Under the pieces are notes generated by a model that saw nothing but the letters and a program-made list of their open reading frames with translations, was not told where the DNA came from and made no database searches. The position numbers and the translations under genes were made by a program. DNA of 14,972 nt from Candidatus Mediterraneibacter colneyensis (GTDB lineage: Bacteria; Bacillota; Clostridia; Lachnospirales; Lachnospiraceae): contig DXEY01000140.1 in NCBI GenBank assembly GCA_019114745.1, forward strand, positions 1-14,972, written 5' to 3'. Below are positions 1 to 6,516 of this stretch, one piece after another; the first letter of the stretch is position 1, and every line of letters begins with the position of its first letter.

Positions 1-91
1 CCACGATCTCAAATCCTTCTGCTCCAAACATCTGTCTGAAAGCGAGACGTCCGATACGTCCAAATCCATTAATCGCTACTTTTACTGCCAT
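1..91 (-). CDS. gap: Glyceraldehyde-3-phosphate dehydrogenase, N-terminal part (cut by window edge)
   Basis: Only the first 30 codons are present; the rest lies outside the window. They read MAVKVAINGFGRIGRLAFRQ and continue to FEIV. This is the start of the GAPDH NAD-binding Rossmann fold, with the hallmark NGFGRIGR nucleotide-binding loop at residues 8-15. GAPDH is the cytosolic glycolytic enzyme that oxidises glyceraldehyde 3-phosphate to 1,3-bisphosphoglycerate with NAD+ and phosphate. The ATG at 91 is preceded by a perfect AGGAGG at 100-105 with an 8-nt gap, so the start is secure. The gene has its own promoter (194-222) and a leader of about 95 nt with two inverted repeats. No cggR-like regulator is upstream; the next gene up is hisK, separated by a terminator-like hairpin. 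Whether it is the glycolytic or a biosynthetic paralogue cannot be told from 30 residues. Confidence 0.93.
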   Translation of the reverse strand, partial: MAVKVAINGFGRIGRLAFRQMFGAEGFEIV

Positions 92-123
92 GATTAATTC
101 CTCCTAAAAGTTTAAAAAATATT

Positions 124-182
124 TGACTGTATAGCAGTCATGACAATGAATCCTTGCAAACTCAAGATTGTTAAGGATTCAT
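124..182 (-). promoter_or_regulatory. gap leader: two inverted repeats (possible 5' UTR hairpins or operator)
   Basis: Two perfect inverted repeats lie between the gap promoter and its ribosome site. The first in transcription order is a 10-bp repeat with arms 173-182 and 146-155 (ATGAATCCTT / AAGGATTCAT) and a 17-nt spacer. It begins about 5 nt after the predicted transcript start. The second has 6-bp arms at 135-140 and 124-129 (TGACTG / CAGTCA) with a 5-nt loop. A 5'-terminal stem can protect a highly expressed mRNA, and a 10-bp dyad at +5 to +41 could equally be a repressor site. Neither has a T-tract, so they are not intrinsic terminators. The function is inferred. Confidence 0.5.
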
Positions 183-193
183 CAACTAGAAAT

Positions 194-222
194 ATTGTAC
201 TAAAATGAAAACAAAAATTCAA
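194..222 (-). promoter_or_regulatory. Promoter of gap (sigma-A type)
   Basis: On the minus strand, TTGAAT (217-222) is followed after exactly 17 bp by TACAAT (194-199). Each hexamer matches the housekeeping consensus at five of six or nearly so, and the flanks are very A+T rich. The transcript would start near 187, giving a leader of about 95 nt. Confidence 0.75.
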
Positions 223-244
223 GACCTAAATGTATTTTTATGGT

Positions 245-286
245 TAAATATAGGTAACAGTCCGGCCATGGAGCCGGGCTGTCACC
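245..286 (-). terminator. Hairpin terminator at the end of the isc-mnmA-hisK operon
   Basis: Arms 273-286 and 253-266 can form a 14-bp stem in the minus-strand RNA (GGTGACAGCCCGGC with GCCGGACTGTTACC). It has one C-A mismatch and one G-U pair around a 6-nt loop. It is followed by TATATTTAA rather than a pure T run, so it is a somewhat weak intrinsic terminator. It lies 20 bases past the hisK stop. A second short G+C palindrome (CCGGCGCCGG, 292-301) lies between the two. Confidence 0.6.
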
Positions 287-305
287 ATACACCGGCGCCG
301 GGGCT

Positions 306-1142
306 TTAAGAAATCGGAAGGAATACAGCCTTTCTTCCTTCAAATTCTGTATAATAGCGGAATCCGCATGCTTTCAGGATTTCTCCCGCCTTCTCGAAAT
401 CATAAGCCACATGTTCCGGTTTATGGGCGTCCGCGCCGATGGTCACGATCTCCCCTCCCAGTTCCCGGTACCGCCGCAGCACATCGGGGTGGGGATTCGC
501 AAATCCAAGCCCGTACTTAAGGCCTCCCATATTCATTTCCAGCCCTTTTCCATCCCGGATCAGGCATCTTAGTATCTCGTCGATCTCATCGGCAAATCCG
601 CGCCAGGAATATTCCTGTGCCTGCCGCCTCCCATACCGGACGACATAATCCAGATGCCCGAGTACGTCAAAGGAACGCATATGCTCCAGACACCGCACAG
701 TTTCCCGAAAAGCCTCTCTGTATACTTCAGCGTCTGTTTTTCCCTCGAACACTTTACCGTAATACGGATCCATCCCGTGGATCAGGTGGAGGGAACCGAT
801 CACAAAATCAAAAGGATATTCTGAGACAAGTTCCTCATACACGTTTCCGAGATGAGGCTGCATCCCCATCTCCACTCCGATCCTCACGTCCAGTTTTCCC
901 CGGTACTCTTCCCTCAGCCCTGTCAGCATATCAAAATACCGGTCAAGGTCAAGCCGGAAAGGAGAGGGCCCAAGTTCTTCATCCGGGGGATAGTCCAGAT
1001 CCAGATGATCCGTAATGCAGACGGTCACAAGACCCCGCTCCACCGCGGCGTCTAACATGGATCTGACAGGAGCCTCACTGTCCGTCGAGAAATCGGTATG
1101 CATATGAAAATCTCCGCGTATCATCCCTCTTTCCAGTTTCAT
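306..1142 (-). CDS. hisK: Histidinol-phosphatase, PHP family (HisK type)
   Basis: A 278-residue PHP-domain metal-dependent phosphoesterase, the size and motif order of HisK/HisJ histidinol phosphatases. These act in the cytosol and release phosphate from L-histidinol phosphate, the penultimate substrate in histidine synthesis. Metal-ligand motifs are visible in order: HMHTDFS (H13, H15), ITDH (D45, H46), GVEMG (E91), GSLHL (H119), LGHLD (H163) and the closing GADAH (D238, H240). The ATG lies inside the 3' end of mnmA (ATGA overlap of 4 nt). It has a GGAGG about 8 nt upstream, which supports translational coupling; a second in-frame ATG at codon 7 has no better site. No other his genes are near, so the substrate rests on family resemblance. 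A different phosphoesterase role is possible. Confidence 0.9.
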   Translation of the reverse strand: MKLERGMIRGDFHMHTDFSTDSEAPVRSMLDAAVERGLVTVCITDHLDLDYPPDEELGPSPFRLDLDRYFDMLTGLREEYRGKLDVRIGVEMGMQPHLGNVYEELVSEYPFDFVIGSLHLIHGMDPYYGKVFEGKTDAEVYREAFRETVRCLEHMRSFDVLGHLDYVVRYGRRQAQEYSWRGFADEIDEILRCLIRDGKGLEMNMGGLKYGLGFANPHPDVLRRYRELGGEIVTIGADAHKPEHVAYDFEKAGEILKACGFRYYTEFEGRKAVFLPIS

Positions 1143-2206
1143 TGTATCGTTCCTCCGCCCAGCACATATTCGCCGTCATAGAGTACCAGCGCCTGGCCCG
1201 GCGTCACTGCTCTCTGGAGCTCCTCAAAATGACAGACAATCCTGTCTCCGCTGCGCTCTGCCGTACACCACGCGCCCTTGTGATTATACCGGATCTTTGC
1301 AAACACCCGTTTCGGCTCTGTCAGGTCTTCTACGGACATAAAATTGATCTGATCCGCCCAGACCGTATCCGTCAGAGATTCTTCATAGGTTCCGATGACA
1401 ACCTCGTTTGTTTCCGGCCGGATCTCCAGCACAAACGCGGGATACCCGAGCGCCAGTCCCAGACCTTTTCTCTGTCCCACCGTATAGTGGATGATCCCTT
1501 TGTGCTGTCCCAGCACTTTTCCCTCCGGGGTGACAAAGTTGCCGGGCCGGATCTCCCGGTCTGTATTTTCCCGGATAAACGCTGCATAATCTCCGTCCGG
1601 GACAAAACAGATATCCTGGCTGTCCGGCTTGTCCGCCACGGCCAGCCCGATCTTTCCGGCGATCGAGCGGATCTCATCTTTTGAATACGCTCCCACCGGC
1701 ATCAGGGTATGCCTGAGCTGATCCTGGGTCAGGTTATACAGCGCATAGGTCTGGTCCTTCGCAGGCGTAGAAGAACAGCGCAGCGTATACCGCCCGTTCC
1801 CAAGCTGTTCCACCCGGGCGTAATGTCCGGTTGCGATATAATCGGCTCCGATCGCCCTGCTCCTGTCAAGGAGCGCCTCCCACTTCACGTAACGGTTACA
1901 TGCGATACAGGGATTCGGCGTCCTGCCTGAGAGATACTCTCCGGTAAAATAGTCGATCACATTTTCTTTGAACTCTTTTTTAAAATTCATGACATAGTAA
2001 GGGATTCCCAGCGCCGACGCCACTCTCCTGGCGTCCTCCACAGCGCTCAGGCCGCAGCACCCGCCGTTTTCCTCCACCGAGCACGCATCCTCATCCTGCC
2101 AGATCTGCATGGTGACTCCGATCACCTCGTACCCCTGCTCTTTCAGGAGCCAGGCTGCCACCGAAGAGTCCACGCCTCCCGACATTCCCACCACAACTCT
2201 GCTCAT
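1139..2206 (-). CDS. mnmA: tRNA-specific 2-thiouridylase MnmA
   Basis: A 355-residue cytosolic enzyme that thiolates U34 of the tRNAs for Lys, Glu and Gln, using ATP to adenylate the uridine and a protein-bound persulfide as sulfur donor. The N-terminal PP-loop GMSGGVDSS (residues 7-15) binds ATP. The two catalytic cysteines match family positions: C103 in the segment NPCIACN and C200 in DSQDICF. The later GQRKGLGL segment and the C-terminal beta-barrel are also typical, and the length is normal. It starts on the base that ends the iscU stop codon (TAATG, 1-nt overlap) and overlaps hisK by 4 nt, so it is translated within the Fe-S operon. This places it next to its likely sulfur donor, the cysteine desulfurase two genes upstream. 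No TusA or TusE relay gene is seen, which fits Gram-positive systems where the desulfurase acts directly. Confidence 0.97.
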   Translation of the reverse strand: MSRVVVGMSGGVDSSVAAWLLKEQGYEVIGVTMQIWQDEDACSVEENGGCCGLSAVEDARRVASALGIPYYVMNFKKEFKENVIDYFTGEYLSGRTPNPCIACNRYVKWEALLDRSRAIGADYIATGHYARVEQLGNGRYTLRCSSTPAKDQTYALYNLTQDQLRHTLMPVGAYSKDEIRSIAGKIGLAVADKPDSQDICFVPDGDYAAFIRENTDREIRPGNFVTPEGKVLGQHKGIIHYTVGQRKGLGLALGYPAFVLEIRPETNEVVIGTYEESLTDTVWADQINFMSVEDLTEPKRVFAKIRYNHKGAWCTAERSGDRIVCHFEELQRAVTPGQALVLYDGEYVLGGGTIQ

Positions 2207-2649
2207 TAATAATCCTCTTCTTCCTCTTCCTCGTCTTCATGGATATCGGACTTCGGTTTCTCAAGTCCTTCAATCTTGATCCCGTTTTTCTCCGCATAGT
2301 CCCACAGTGCCGCGTGGATTGCCTCTTCTGCGAGCAGGGAACAGTGGACTTTCACCGGCGGAAGCCCGTCCAGCGCCTCCATAACAGCCTTATTCGTCAC
2401 CTGCATCGCCTCCTGGATGTTCTTGCCTTTGACAAGCTCCGTCGCCATACTGCTGGTAGCTACCGCAGCGCCGCATCCAAATGTTTTGAACTTCACGTCG
2501 CGAATGATCTGGTTCTCGTCGATATCGAGATAAATCCTCATGATATCGCCGCACTTTGCGTTTCCTACCGTCCCAACACCGCTCGCGTTCTCGATCTCTC
2601 CTACATTTCTCGGATGCTGAAAATGATCCATTACTTTCTCTGTGTACAT
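2206..2649 (-). CDS. iscU: Fe-S cluster assembly scaffold IscU (NifU N-terminal family)
   Basis: A 147-residue scaffold on which [2Fe-2S] and [4Fe-4S] clusters are built before transfer to target proteins. The three cluster cysteines are present in canonical settings: C33 in GNAKCGD (with the conserved D35), C59 in FGCGAA, and C103 in VHCSLLAEEA. The N-terminal region with HFQHPRNVG is also typical of the family. There is no NifU C-terminal domain. The last 11 residues are almost all acidic (HEDEEEEEEDY), an extension beyond the usual IscU fold. The ATG has AGGAGG about 7 nt upstream. It sits 61 nt after the desulfurase gene and overlaps mnmA by one base, so all three are probably cotranscribed. 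IscA, HscA/HscB and ferredoxin genes are absent, so this is a reduced clostridial ISC set rather than the proteobacterial one. Confidence 0.96.
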   Translation of the reverse strand: MYTEKVMDHFQHPRNVGEIENASGVGTVGNAKCGDIMRIYLDIDENQIIRDVKFKTFGCGAAVATSSMATELVKGKNIQEAMQVTNKAVMEALDGLPPVKVHCSLLAEEAIHAALWDYAEKNGIKIEGLEKPKSDIHEDEEEEEEDY

Positions 2650-2710
2650 ATCTGTCTCCTCCTGGTCTGTTTACTGTCCATTTTATTTTTTATCTGAATA
2701 TTGTTTCTCG

Positions 2711-3904
2711 TTATTGTCCGGCTTTCCCCTGCTTTTTCACAAAATCCTCGTACAGCGGGGACATGCTCCGAAGCTGCGCCACGATCTCTTTCAACTGATC
2801 TACGACGTAATCCAGATCTTCTTTTGTCGTCTCCTCGCCAAGCGTCATGCGCAGCGACCCGTGTGCGATCTCGTGGGGCAGTCCGATGGCGAGCAGCACG
2901 TGCGACGGATCCAGGGAACCTGACGTACAGGCAGATCCGCTGGATGCGCAGATTCCTTTCATGTCAAGCATGATAAGCAGTGATTCGCCTTCGATAAAGC
3001 GGAAGCTGAAATTCACATTGTTGGGGAGTCTTTTCTCCCGGTCTCCATTGAGACGGCAGTACGGGATCTCCTTCTCGATCCGGCTGATCAAATGATCGCG
3101 GAGATCTGCTTCCCGCTCGGCGCGCTCTTTCATTGATCCCGCAGCCAGCTCGACTGCTTTTCCCAGTCCCACGATCCCAGGTACATTTTCTGTCCCGGCG
3201 CGGCGTTTTCTCTCCTGGGCGCCTCCGTGGATAAAGGAGCGGATCTTCACTCCTTTTCTGATGTAAAGGAACCCGATGCCCTTGGGACCGTTCAGCTTAT
3301 GCCCGCTGGCGCTGAGCATATCAATATTGCACTCATCCACATTGATCGGCACGTGTGCAAACGCCTGCACCGCGTCTGTGTGGAACAGGACACCGTGCTC
3401 ATGTGCGATCTTCCCGATCTCTGCGACAGGCTCCAGCGTGCCGATCTCATTGTTTGCCGCCATGACCGATACAAGGATCGTATCCGGACGGATGGCAGCT
3501 TCCACTGCCTTCGGATCAACGAGGCCGTTTTCATCCACATCCAGATATGTCACTTCATATCCGCGTTTCTCCAGATACTCACATGTATGGAGGATCGCAT
3601 GATGCTCGATCCTGCTCGTAATGATGTGCTTTCCTTTCGACGCATATGCTTCTGCCGTGGCAGTAAGCGCCCAGTTGTCAGCTTCTGTCCCTCCGGCGGT
3701 AAAGTAAATCTCATTGGACTTCGCGCCCAGGACATCTGCGATGATCTCCCTCTGCCTGGTGATCACTTCTTTATTGGCAGCGGCAAATCCGTATACGCTG
3801 GACGGATTGCCGTAGTTCTCAGTAAAATAAGGCAGCATGGCCTCCACAACCTCCGGAGACGTCTTTGTTGTTGCTGCATTGTCCAGATAGATCAGTTTTT
3901 CCAT
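2711..3904 (-). CDS. iscS: Cysteine desulfurase (NifS/IscS type)
   Basis: A 397-residue PLP-dependent enzyme that removes sulfur from cysteine, leaving alanine and an enzyme persulfide. It supplies IscU and, by context, MnmA. Visible landmarks are LDNAATT at the N-terminus, H101 (EHHA, ring-stacking over PLP), D177 and Q180 in HTDAVQ, the PLP lysine K203 in SGHKLNGPKG, and the catalytic cysteine C326 in SSGSACTSG. The last sits in the class I loop, which typically has an extended, flexible cysteine loop. The length is normal for NifS/IscS. The ATG has GGAGG 6-8 nt upstream. It lies 51 nt downstream of the Rrf2 regulator and 61 nt upstream of iscU, forming the usual clostridial iscR-nifS-iscU order. 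The name nifS would serve as well; nothing here suggests nitrogen fixation. Confidence 0.96.
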   Translation of the reverse strand: MEKLIYLDNAATTKTSPEVVEAMLPYFTENYGNPSSVYGFAAANKEVITRQREIIADVLGAKSNEIYFTAGGTEADNWALTATAEAYASKGKHIITSRIEHHAILHTCEYLEKRGYEVTYLDVDENGLVDPKAVEAAIRPDTILVSVMAANNEIGTLEPVAEIGKIAHEHGVLFHTDAVQAFAHVPINVDECNIDMLSASGHKLNGPKGIGFLYIRKGVKIRSFIHGGAQERKRRAGTENVPGIVGLGKAVELAAGSMKERAEREADLRDHLISRIEKEIPYCRLNGDREKRLPNNVNFSFRFIEGESLLIMLDMKGICASSGSACTSGSLDPSHVLLAIGLPHEIAHGSLRMTLGEETTKEDLDYVVDQLKEIVAQLRSMSPLYEDFVKKQGKAGQ

Positions 3905-3955
3905 ATCATACCTCCATGTTCTTTCTGTTATTTATTATCAATATTGATCTGACCG

Positions 3956-4414
3956 TCAGTTCTTACAGACTCTCTGCTCATGACCTGCACAGCTCTTTTT
4001 TCTGCTCTGCTCCACCAACTGGTCAAGCATGATCTCATCCACAGTCTGGTTGATGCTGTCATTGATCCGCTTCCAGACATATTTCGTCACGCAGCTGTCG
4101 GAGGCGCTGCATCCGCCGTCCGGCTCAAGCCCCGGGCAGTCTACCGGTTCTATGCTGCCTTCCAGTGCTCTCAGGATATCTCCGACCGAAATCTCTTCCA
4201 TCGCTTTGGCGAGCACATATCCTCCGCCCGCACCTCTCACGCTTTTGACCAGCCCCGCTTTTTTCAGCATGGACATAAGCTGTTCCAGATAGCGTTCGGA
4301 AAGATTCTGCCGGGCAGAAATACTCGTGATCGACACCGGGCTTTCTTCGCCGCTGTACTGTGCAAGGTCAATCAAAGCACGAAGTCCGTATCTTCCTTTT
4401 GTAGACAGTTTCAC
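3956..4414 (-). CDS. iscR: Rrf2-family regulator, IscR-like
   Basis: A 152-residue winged-helix transcription factor of the Rrf2 family. It begins MKLSTKGRYGLRALIDLA and has the recognition region LSERYLEQLMSMLKKAGLVKSVRGAGGGY, as in IscR and CymR. Three cysteines, C93, C102 and C108, fall where IscR binds a [2Fe-2S] cluster (IscR spacing is close but not identical). A cluster-sensing role is therefore likely, and the immediate iscS-iscU neighbours support it. The start is a GTG at 4414, with GGAAGG about 8 nt upstream and a good promoter at 4484-4512. The gene is first in the operon, which implies autoregulation. The C-terminal tail after residue 120 is longer than the minimal family fold and has two further cysteines. 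CymR-like control of cysteine metabolism is the alternative but less likely, because CymR normally lacks the cysteine triad. Confidence 0.9.
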   Translation of the reverse strand: MKLSTKGRYGLRALIDLAQYSGEESPVSITSISARQNLSERYLEQLMSMLKKAGLVKSVRGAGGGYVLAKAMEEISVGDILRALEGSIEPVDCPGLEPDGGCSASDSCVTKYVWKRINDSINQTVDEIMLDQLVEQSRKKSCAGHEQRVCKN

Positions 4415-4483
4415 GCTCTCACCTTCCCTGTAATTATTTCCTGGTATTTCATTCCCTATCTTTTTACTAGGAATTGCTCCTGT

Positions 4484-4512
4484 AGGATATCACCATTTGC
4501 CAGTTCTGTCAA
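4484..4512 (-). promoter_or_regulatory. Promoter of the iscR-iscS-iscU-mnmA-hisK operon
   Basis: A perfect TTGACA (4507-4512, minus strand) and TATCCT (4484-4489) are separated by 17 bp, predicting a start near 4477 and a leader of about 60 nt. A small dyad AGGA-N5-TCCT (4469-4481) covers the predicted start point and is a candidate for regulator contact. A second TTGACA at 4543-4548 has no matching -10 at 17 bp. Confidence 0.7.
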
Positions 4513-4586
4513 GACGGGAACTCACATATGTTGTAAAAAGTCTGTCAAACTGAAATGTTCAGACATTCCAGACAGAGGTGGAACTT

Positions 4587-5903
4587 ATGTTTACAGAACG
4601 AAAACTTTTCCAGGGCGCTGTCATCCTGACCGCCGCAGGTTTCATCAGCCGGATACTCGGCTTCTTCTTCCGTATTTTTCTCAGCCATTCTTTCGGGGAG
4701 GAAAACGTAGGGCTCTATCAGCTCATCTTTCCCGTGTATACGCTCTGTCTTTCCCTCAGCACGGCGGGACTCCAGACCGCAGTGTCAAGTCTGACTGCCA
4801 GGAAAACTTCTCTCGGGAAAGCGGACGAGGCCAGGAACACCCTGATCATCGCCCTTGGTCTCACGCTTCTGATCTCTTTTGCCGAGATCCTCCTGATCCA
4901 GAAACATGCTCCAATGATCGCAGTTTCCTTTCTGGGAGACAGCCGGTGCACGGAATTGATCCTGATCATATCCTACGCACTTCCCTGCGCTGCCATCCAC
5001 AGTTGTATCTGCGGCTACAGTTTCGGACTGCAAAACACAAAGCTGCCCGCCCTCAGCCAGCTTATCGAACAGACCGTGCGCATCCTCACCGTCATCCTGA
5101 TCTTTGCTGCCATGCAGAAAACCGGCGGTTCTCCCTCGATCAGACTGGCAGCCGTCGGGATCGTCGCCGGTGAGTTTGCTGCGGCGCTCTTTTCCGCCCA
5201 CAGCCTGTCCCGCAGCGGGAAAATGGCTCATGCCTTTCTGCCAGAAAAAGCCGCAGGGGATCTCCGCGACCTGATTGGTCTTTCATTTCCCCTGACCGCC
5301 AACCGGACTGCACTCACTCTCCTGCAGAGCATAGAAGCCGCCTCCATCCCCGCCTGCCTGAAGCTCTACGGAATGAATACCCAGGAAGCCCTCAGCATGT
5401 ACGGAGTCCTGACCGGTATGGCGCTCCCCTGCATCCTCTTTCCCTCCGCCATTACCAATTCCGTAGGCACTGTCCTTCTTCCGGCTGTAAGCGCCACCAG
5501 CGCTTCCGGGAACCGGGCTTCGGTCCTGAATCTTCTCAAAAAAGCCGTCGGAAGCTGTCTCATGCTCGGTCTTGCCTGCTGTCTCTTCTTCCTCATAACA
5601 GGAAAATTGATCGGAGACCTGCTCTTTCACAGCTCCACTGCCGGAAGGTTTATCCTCACACTGGCATGGATCTGCCCCTTTCTGTACACAAACACCGCAC
5701 TGGTCAGCGCGATCAACGGATATGGCAAGACAGTCCACAGCTTTCTGATCAATATGACCGGGCTGCTGATACGGATTGCCGGCGTGTTTCTTGTCATCCC
5801 GCGTTTTGGGATGCAGGGCTACCTGTGGGGGCTGCTCACAAGCCAGCTCGCCGTGTCCGCACTTGCCGCAGCCGCTATTGTGTCACATTCTGCTAAAATG
5901 TAG
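4587..5903 (+). CDS. spoVB: SpoVB/MurJ-like multidrug/oligosaccharidyl-lipid/polysaccharide flippase
   Basis: A 438-residue polytopic membrane protein of the MOP exporter superfamily, polysaccharide-synthesis/SpoVB branch. The N-terminus (LFQGAVILTAAGFISRILGFFFRI, split here as ILTAAGFISR then ILGFF) is the typical first helix of SpoVB-type flippases, and about 12 hydrophobic segments follow. In Bacillus, SpoVB is needed for spore cortex peptidoglycan. Family members move lipid-linked sugars across the membrane. At 438 residues it is shorter than Bacillus SpoVB (about 518), so the exact substrate is uncertain. The ATG at 4587 is chosen over an in-frame GTG at 4578, because AGAGGTGG sits just upstream of the ATG and overlaps the GTG. 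It is the only plus-strand gene here and diverges from iscR. Its last 11 bases overlap spoIIM tail-to-tail. No clear promoter could be assigned upstream. Confidence 0.85.
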   Translation: MFTERKLFQGAVILTAAGFISRILGFFFRIFLSHSFGEENVGLYQLIFPVYTLCLSLSTAGLQTAVSSLTARKTSLGKADEARNTLIIALGLTLLISFAEILLIQKHAPMIAVSFLGDSRCTELILIISYALPCAAIHSCICGYSFGLQNTKLPALSQLIEQTVRILTVILIFAAMQKTGGSPSIRLAAVGIVAGEFAAALFSAHSLSRSGKMAHAFLPEKAAGDLRDLIGLSFPLTANRTALTLLQSIEAASIPACLKLYGMNTQEALSMYGVLTGMALPCILFPSAITNSVGTVLLPAVSATSASGNRASVLNLLKKAVGSCLMLGLACCLFFLITGKLIGDLLFHSSTAGRFILTLAWICPFLYTNTALVSAINGYGKTVHSFLINMTGLLIRIAGVFLVIPRFGMQGYLWGLLTSQLAVSALAAAAIVSHSAKM

Positions 5904-6435
5904 AGAAAAATGCCCTGACCAGGACGGGATTTACATACAGTTCCAGTATGATACCCACTGACATCGCAAGAACCAGAAATATTGTTTTCTGCCTGTTCCA
6001 CTGGGTACGGGGAGCACTGTAGCAATACCAGAGAAGAATAAGATATGCCGGAATATAGCACAGGAACTGGGGCAGCAAAGCGGCAACACACAAAAGGGTT
6101 CCCCGGATCCCCAGTCCTGTCGCGGCAGAGGAAATCAGAACGCCGCCGGAAAAGCCCGTCCAAACCAGAAAAAGGACAGCCGCCGGTTTCCGTACCTTCG
6201 TAAAGGACAGCGCCGCCAGAGCGAGAAGCGGTGAGAGGCGCAGGCGCAAAAGACAGGGCAGATATTCCCGGACATCGATCTGTGCCGTGGTAAACTGATC
6301 CAGAAAATAGTCGCTGAATATGCCCGGTTCCGCCATATATTTCCGGGCAATAAAATTGACATAAATAATGCCAAGAAAAAACCCCGGCATAAAGAAAACA
6401 AGGAACTGCTTCTTCCGTGTATGAAATATCCTCAT
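5893..6435 (-). CDS. spoIIM: Stage II sporulation protein M family (SpoIIM-like)
   Basis: A 180-residue membrane protein with about five hydrophobic segments (roughly residues 10-29, 59-78, 83-104, 110-137 and 150-172) and a basic N-terminus (MRIFHTRKKQ). It has the family-typical TGFSGGVLISS segment and a helical pair around LPQFLCYIPAY. In Bacillus, SpoIIM joins SpoIID and SpoIIP in the septal peptidoglycan-degrading complex that drives engulfment. The neighbour nudF just upstream matches the nudF-spoIIM arrangement known in Bacillus. The start is the ATG at 6435, because AAGGAGG ends 4 nt before it. Longer in-frame starts up to 6537 would run into nudF and lack ribosome sites. A candidate sigma-E promoter overlaps the nudF stop codon. 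The stop overlaps the end of the convergent spoVB-like gene. Assignment is by fold pattern and context, as similarity in this family is low. Confidence 0.82.
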   Translation of the reverse strand: MRIFHTRKKQFLVFFMPGFFLGIIYVNFIARKYMAEPGIFSDYFLDQFTTAQIDVREYLPCLLRLRLSPLLALAALSFTKVRKPAAVLFLVWTGFSGGVLISSAATGLGIRGTLLCVAALLPQFLCYIPAYLILLWYCYSAPRTQWNRQKTIFLVLAMSVGIILELYVNPVLVRAFFSTF

Positions 6436-6487
6436 GCTGCCTCCTTCTTCCGGACTGTCACGCAGCCGTAAACCTGTCAGATATTTC

Positions 6488-6516
6488 ATTATATGCCGGG
6501 GTTTACCGATTATTCT
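6488..6516 (-). promoter_or_regulatory. Candidate sigma-E (mother-cell) promoter of spoIIM
   Basis: On the minus strand, AGAATAAT (6509-6516) is followed after 13 bp by CATATAAT (6488-6495). The latter matches seven of eight bases of the sigma-E -10 consensus CATACAAT. The former has the ATA core of the sigma-E -35 element. The -35 element overlaps the nudF stop codon (6515-6517). Read as a sigma-A promoter, TATAAT has no acceptable -35. Bacillus spoIIM is sigma-E controlled, which makes this the natural reading, but it is inference. Confidence 0.5.

Noticed and set aside
439..4292. Many plus-strand open frames opposite the hisK-mnmA-iscU-iscS-iscR genes
   Set aside because: They are antisense shadows of well-identified genes, with no ribosome sites or family motifs.
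4578..4586. GTG start of the flippase at 4578
   Set aside because: The GTG is part of the AGAGGTGG ribosome site that serves the ATG at 4587.
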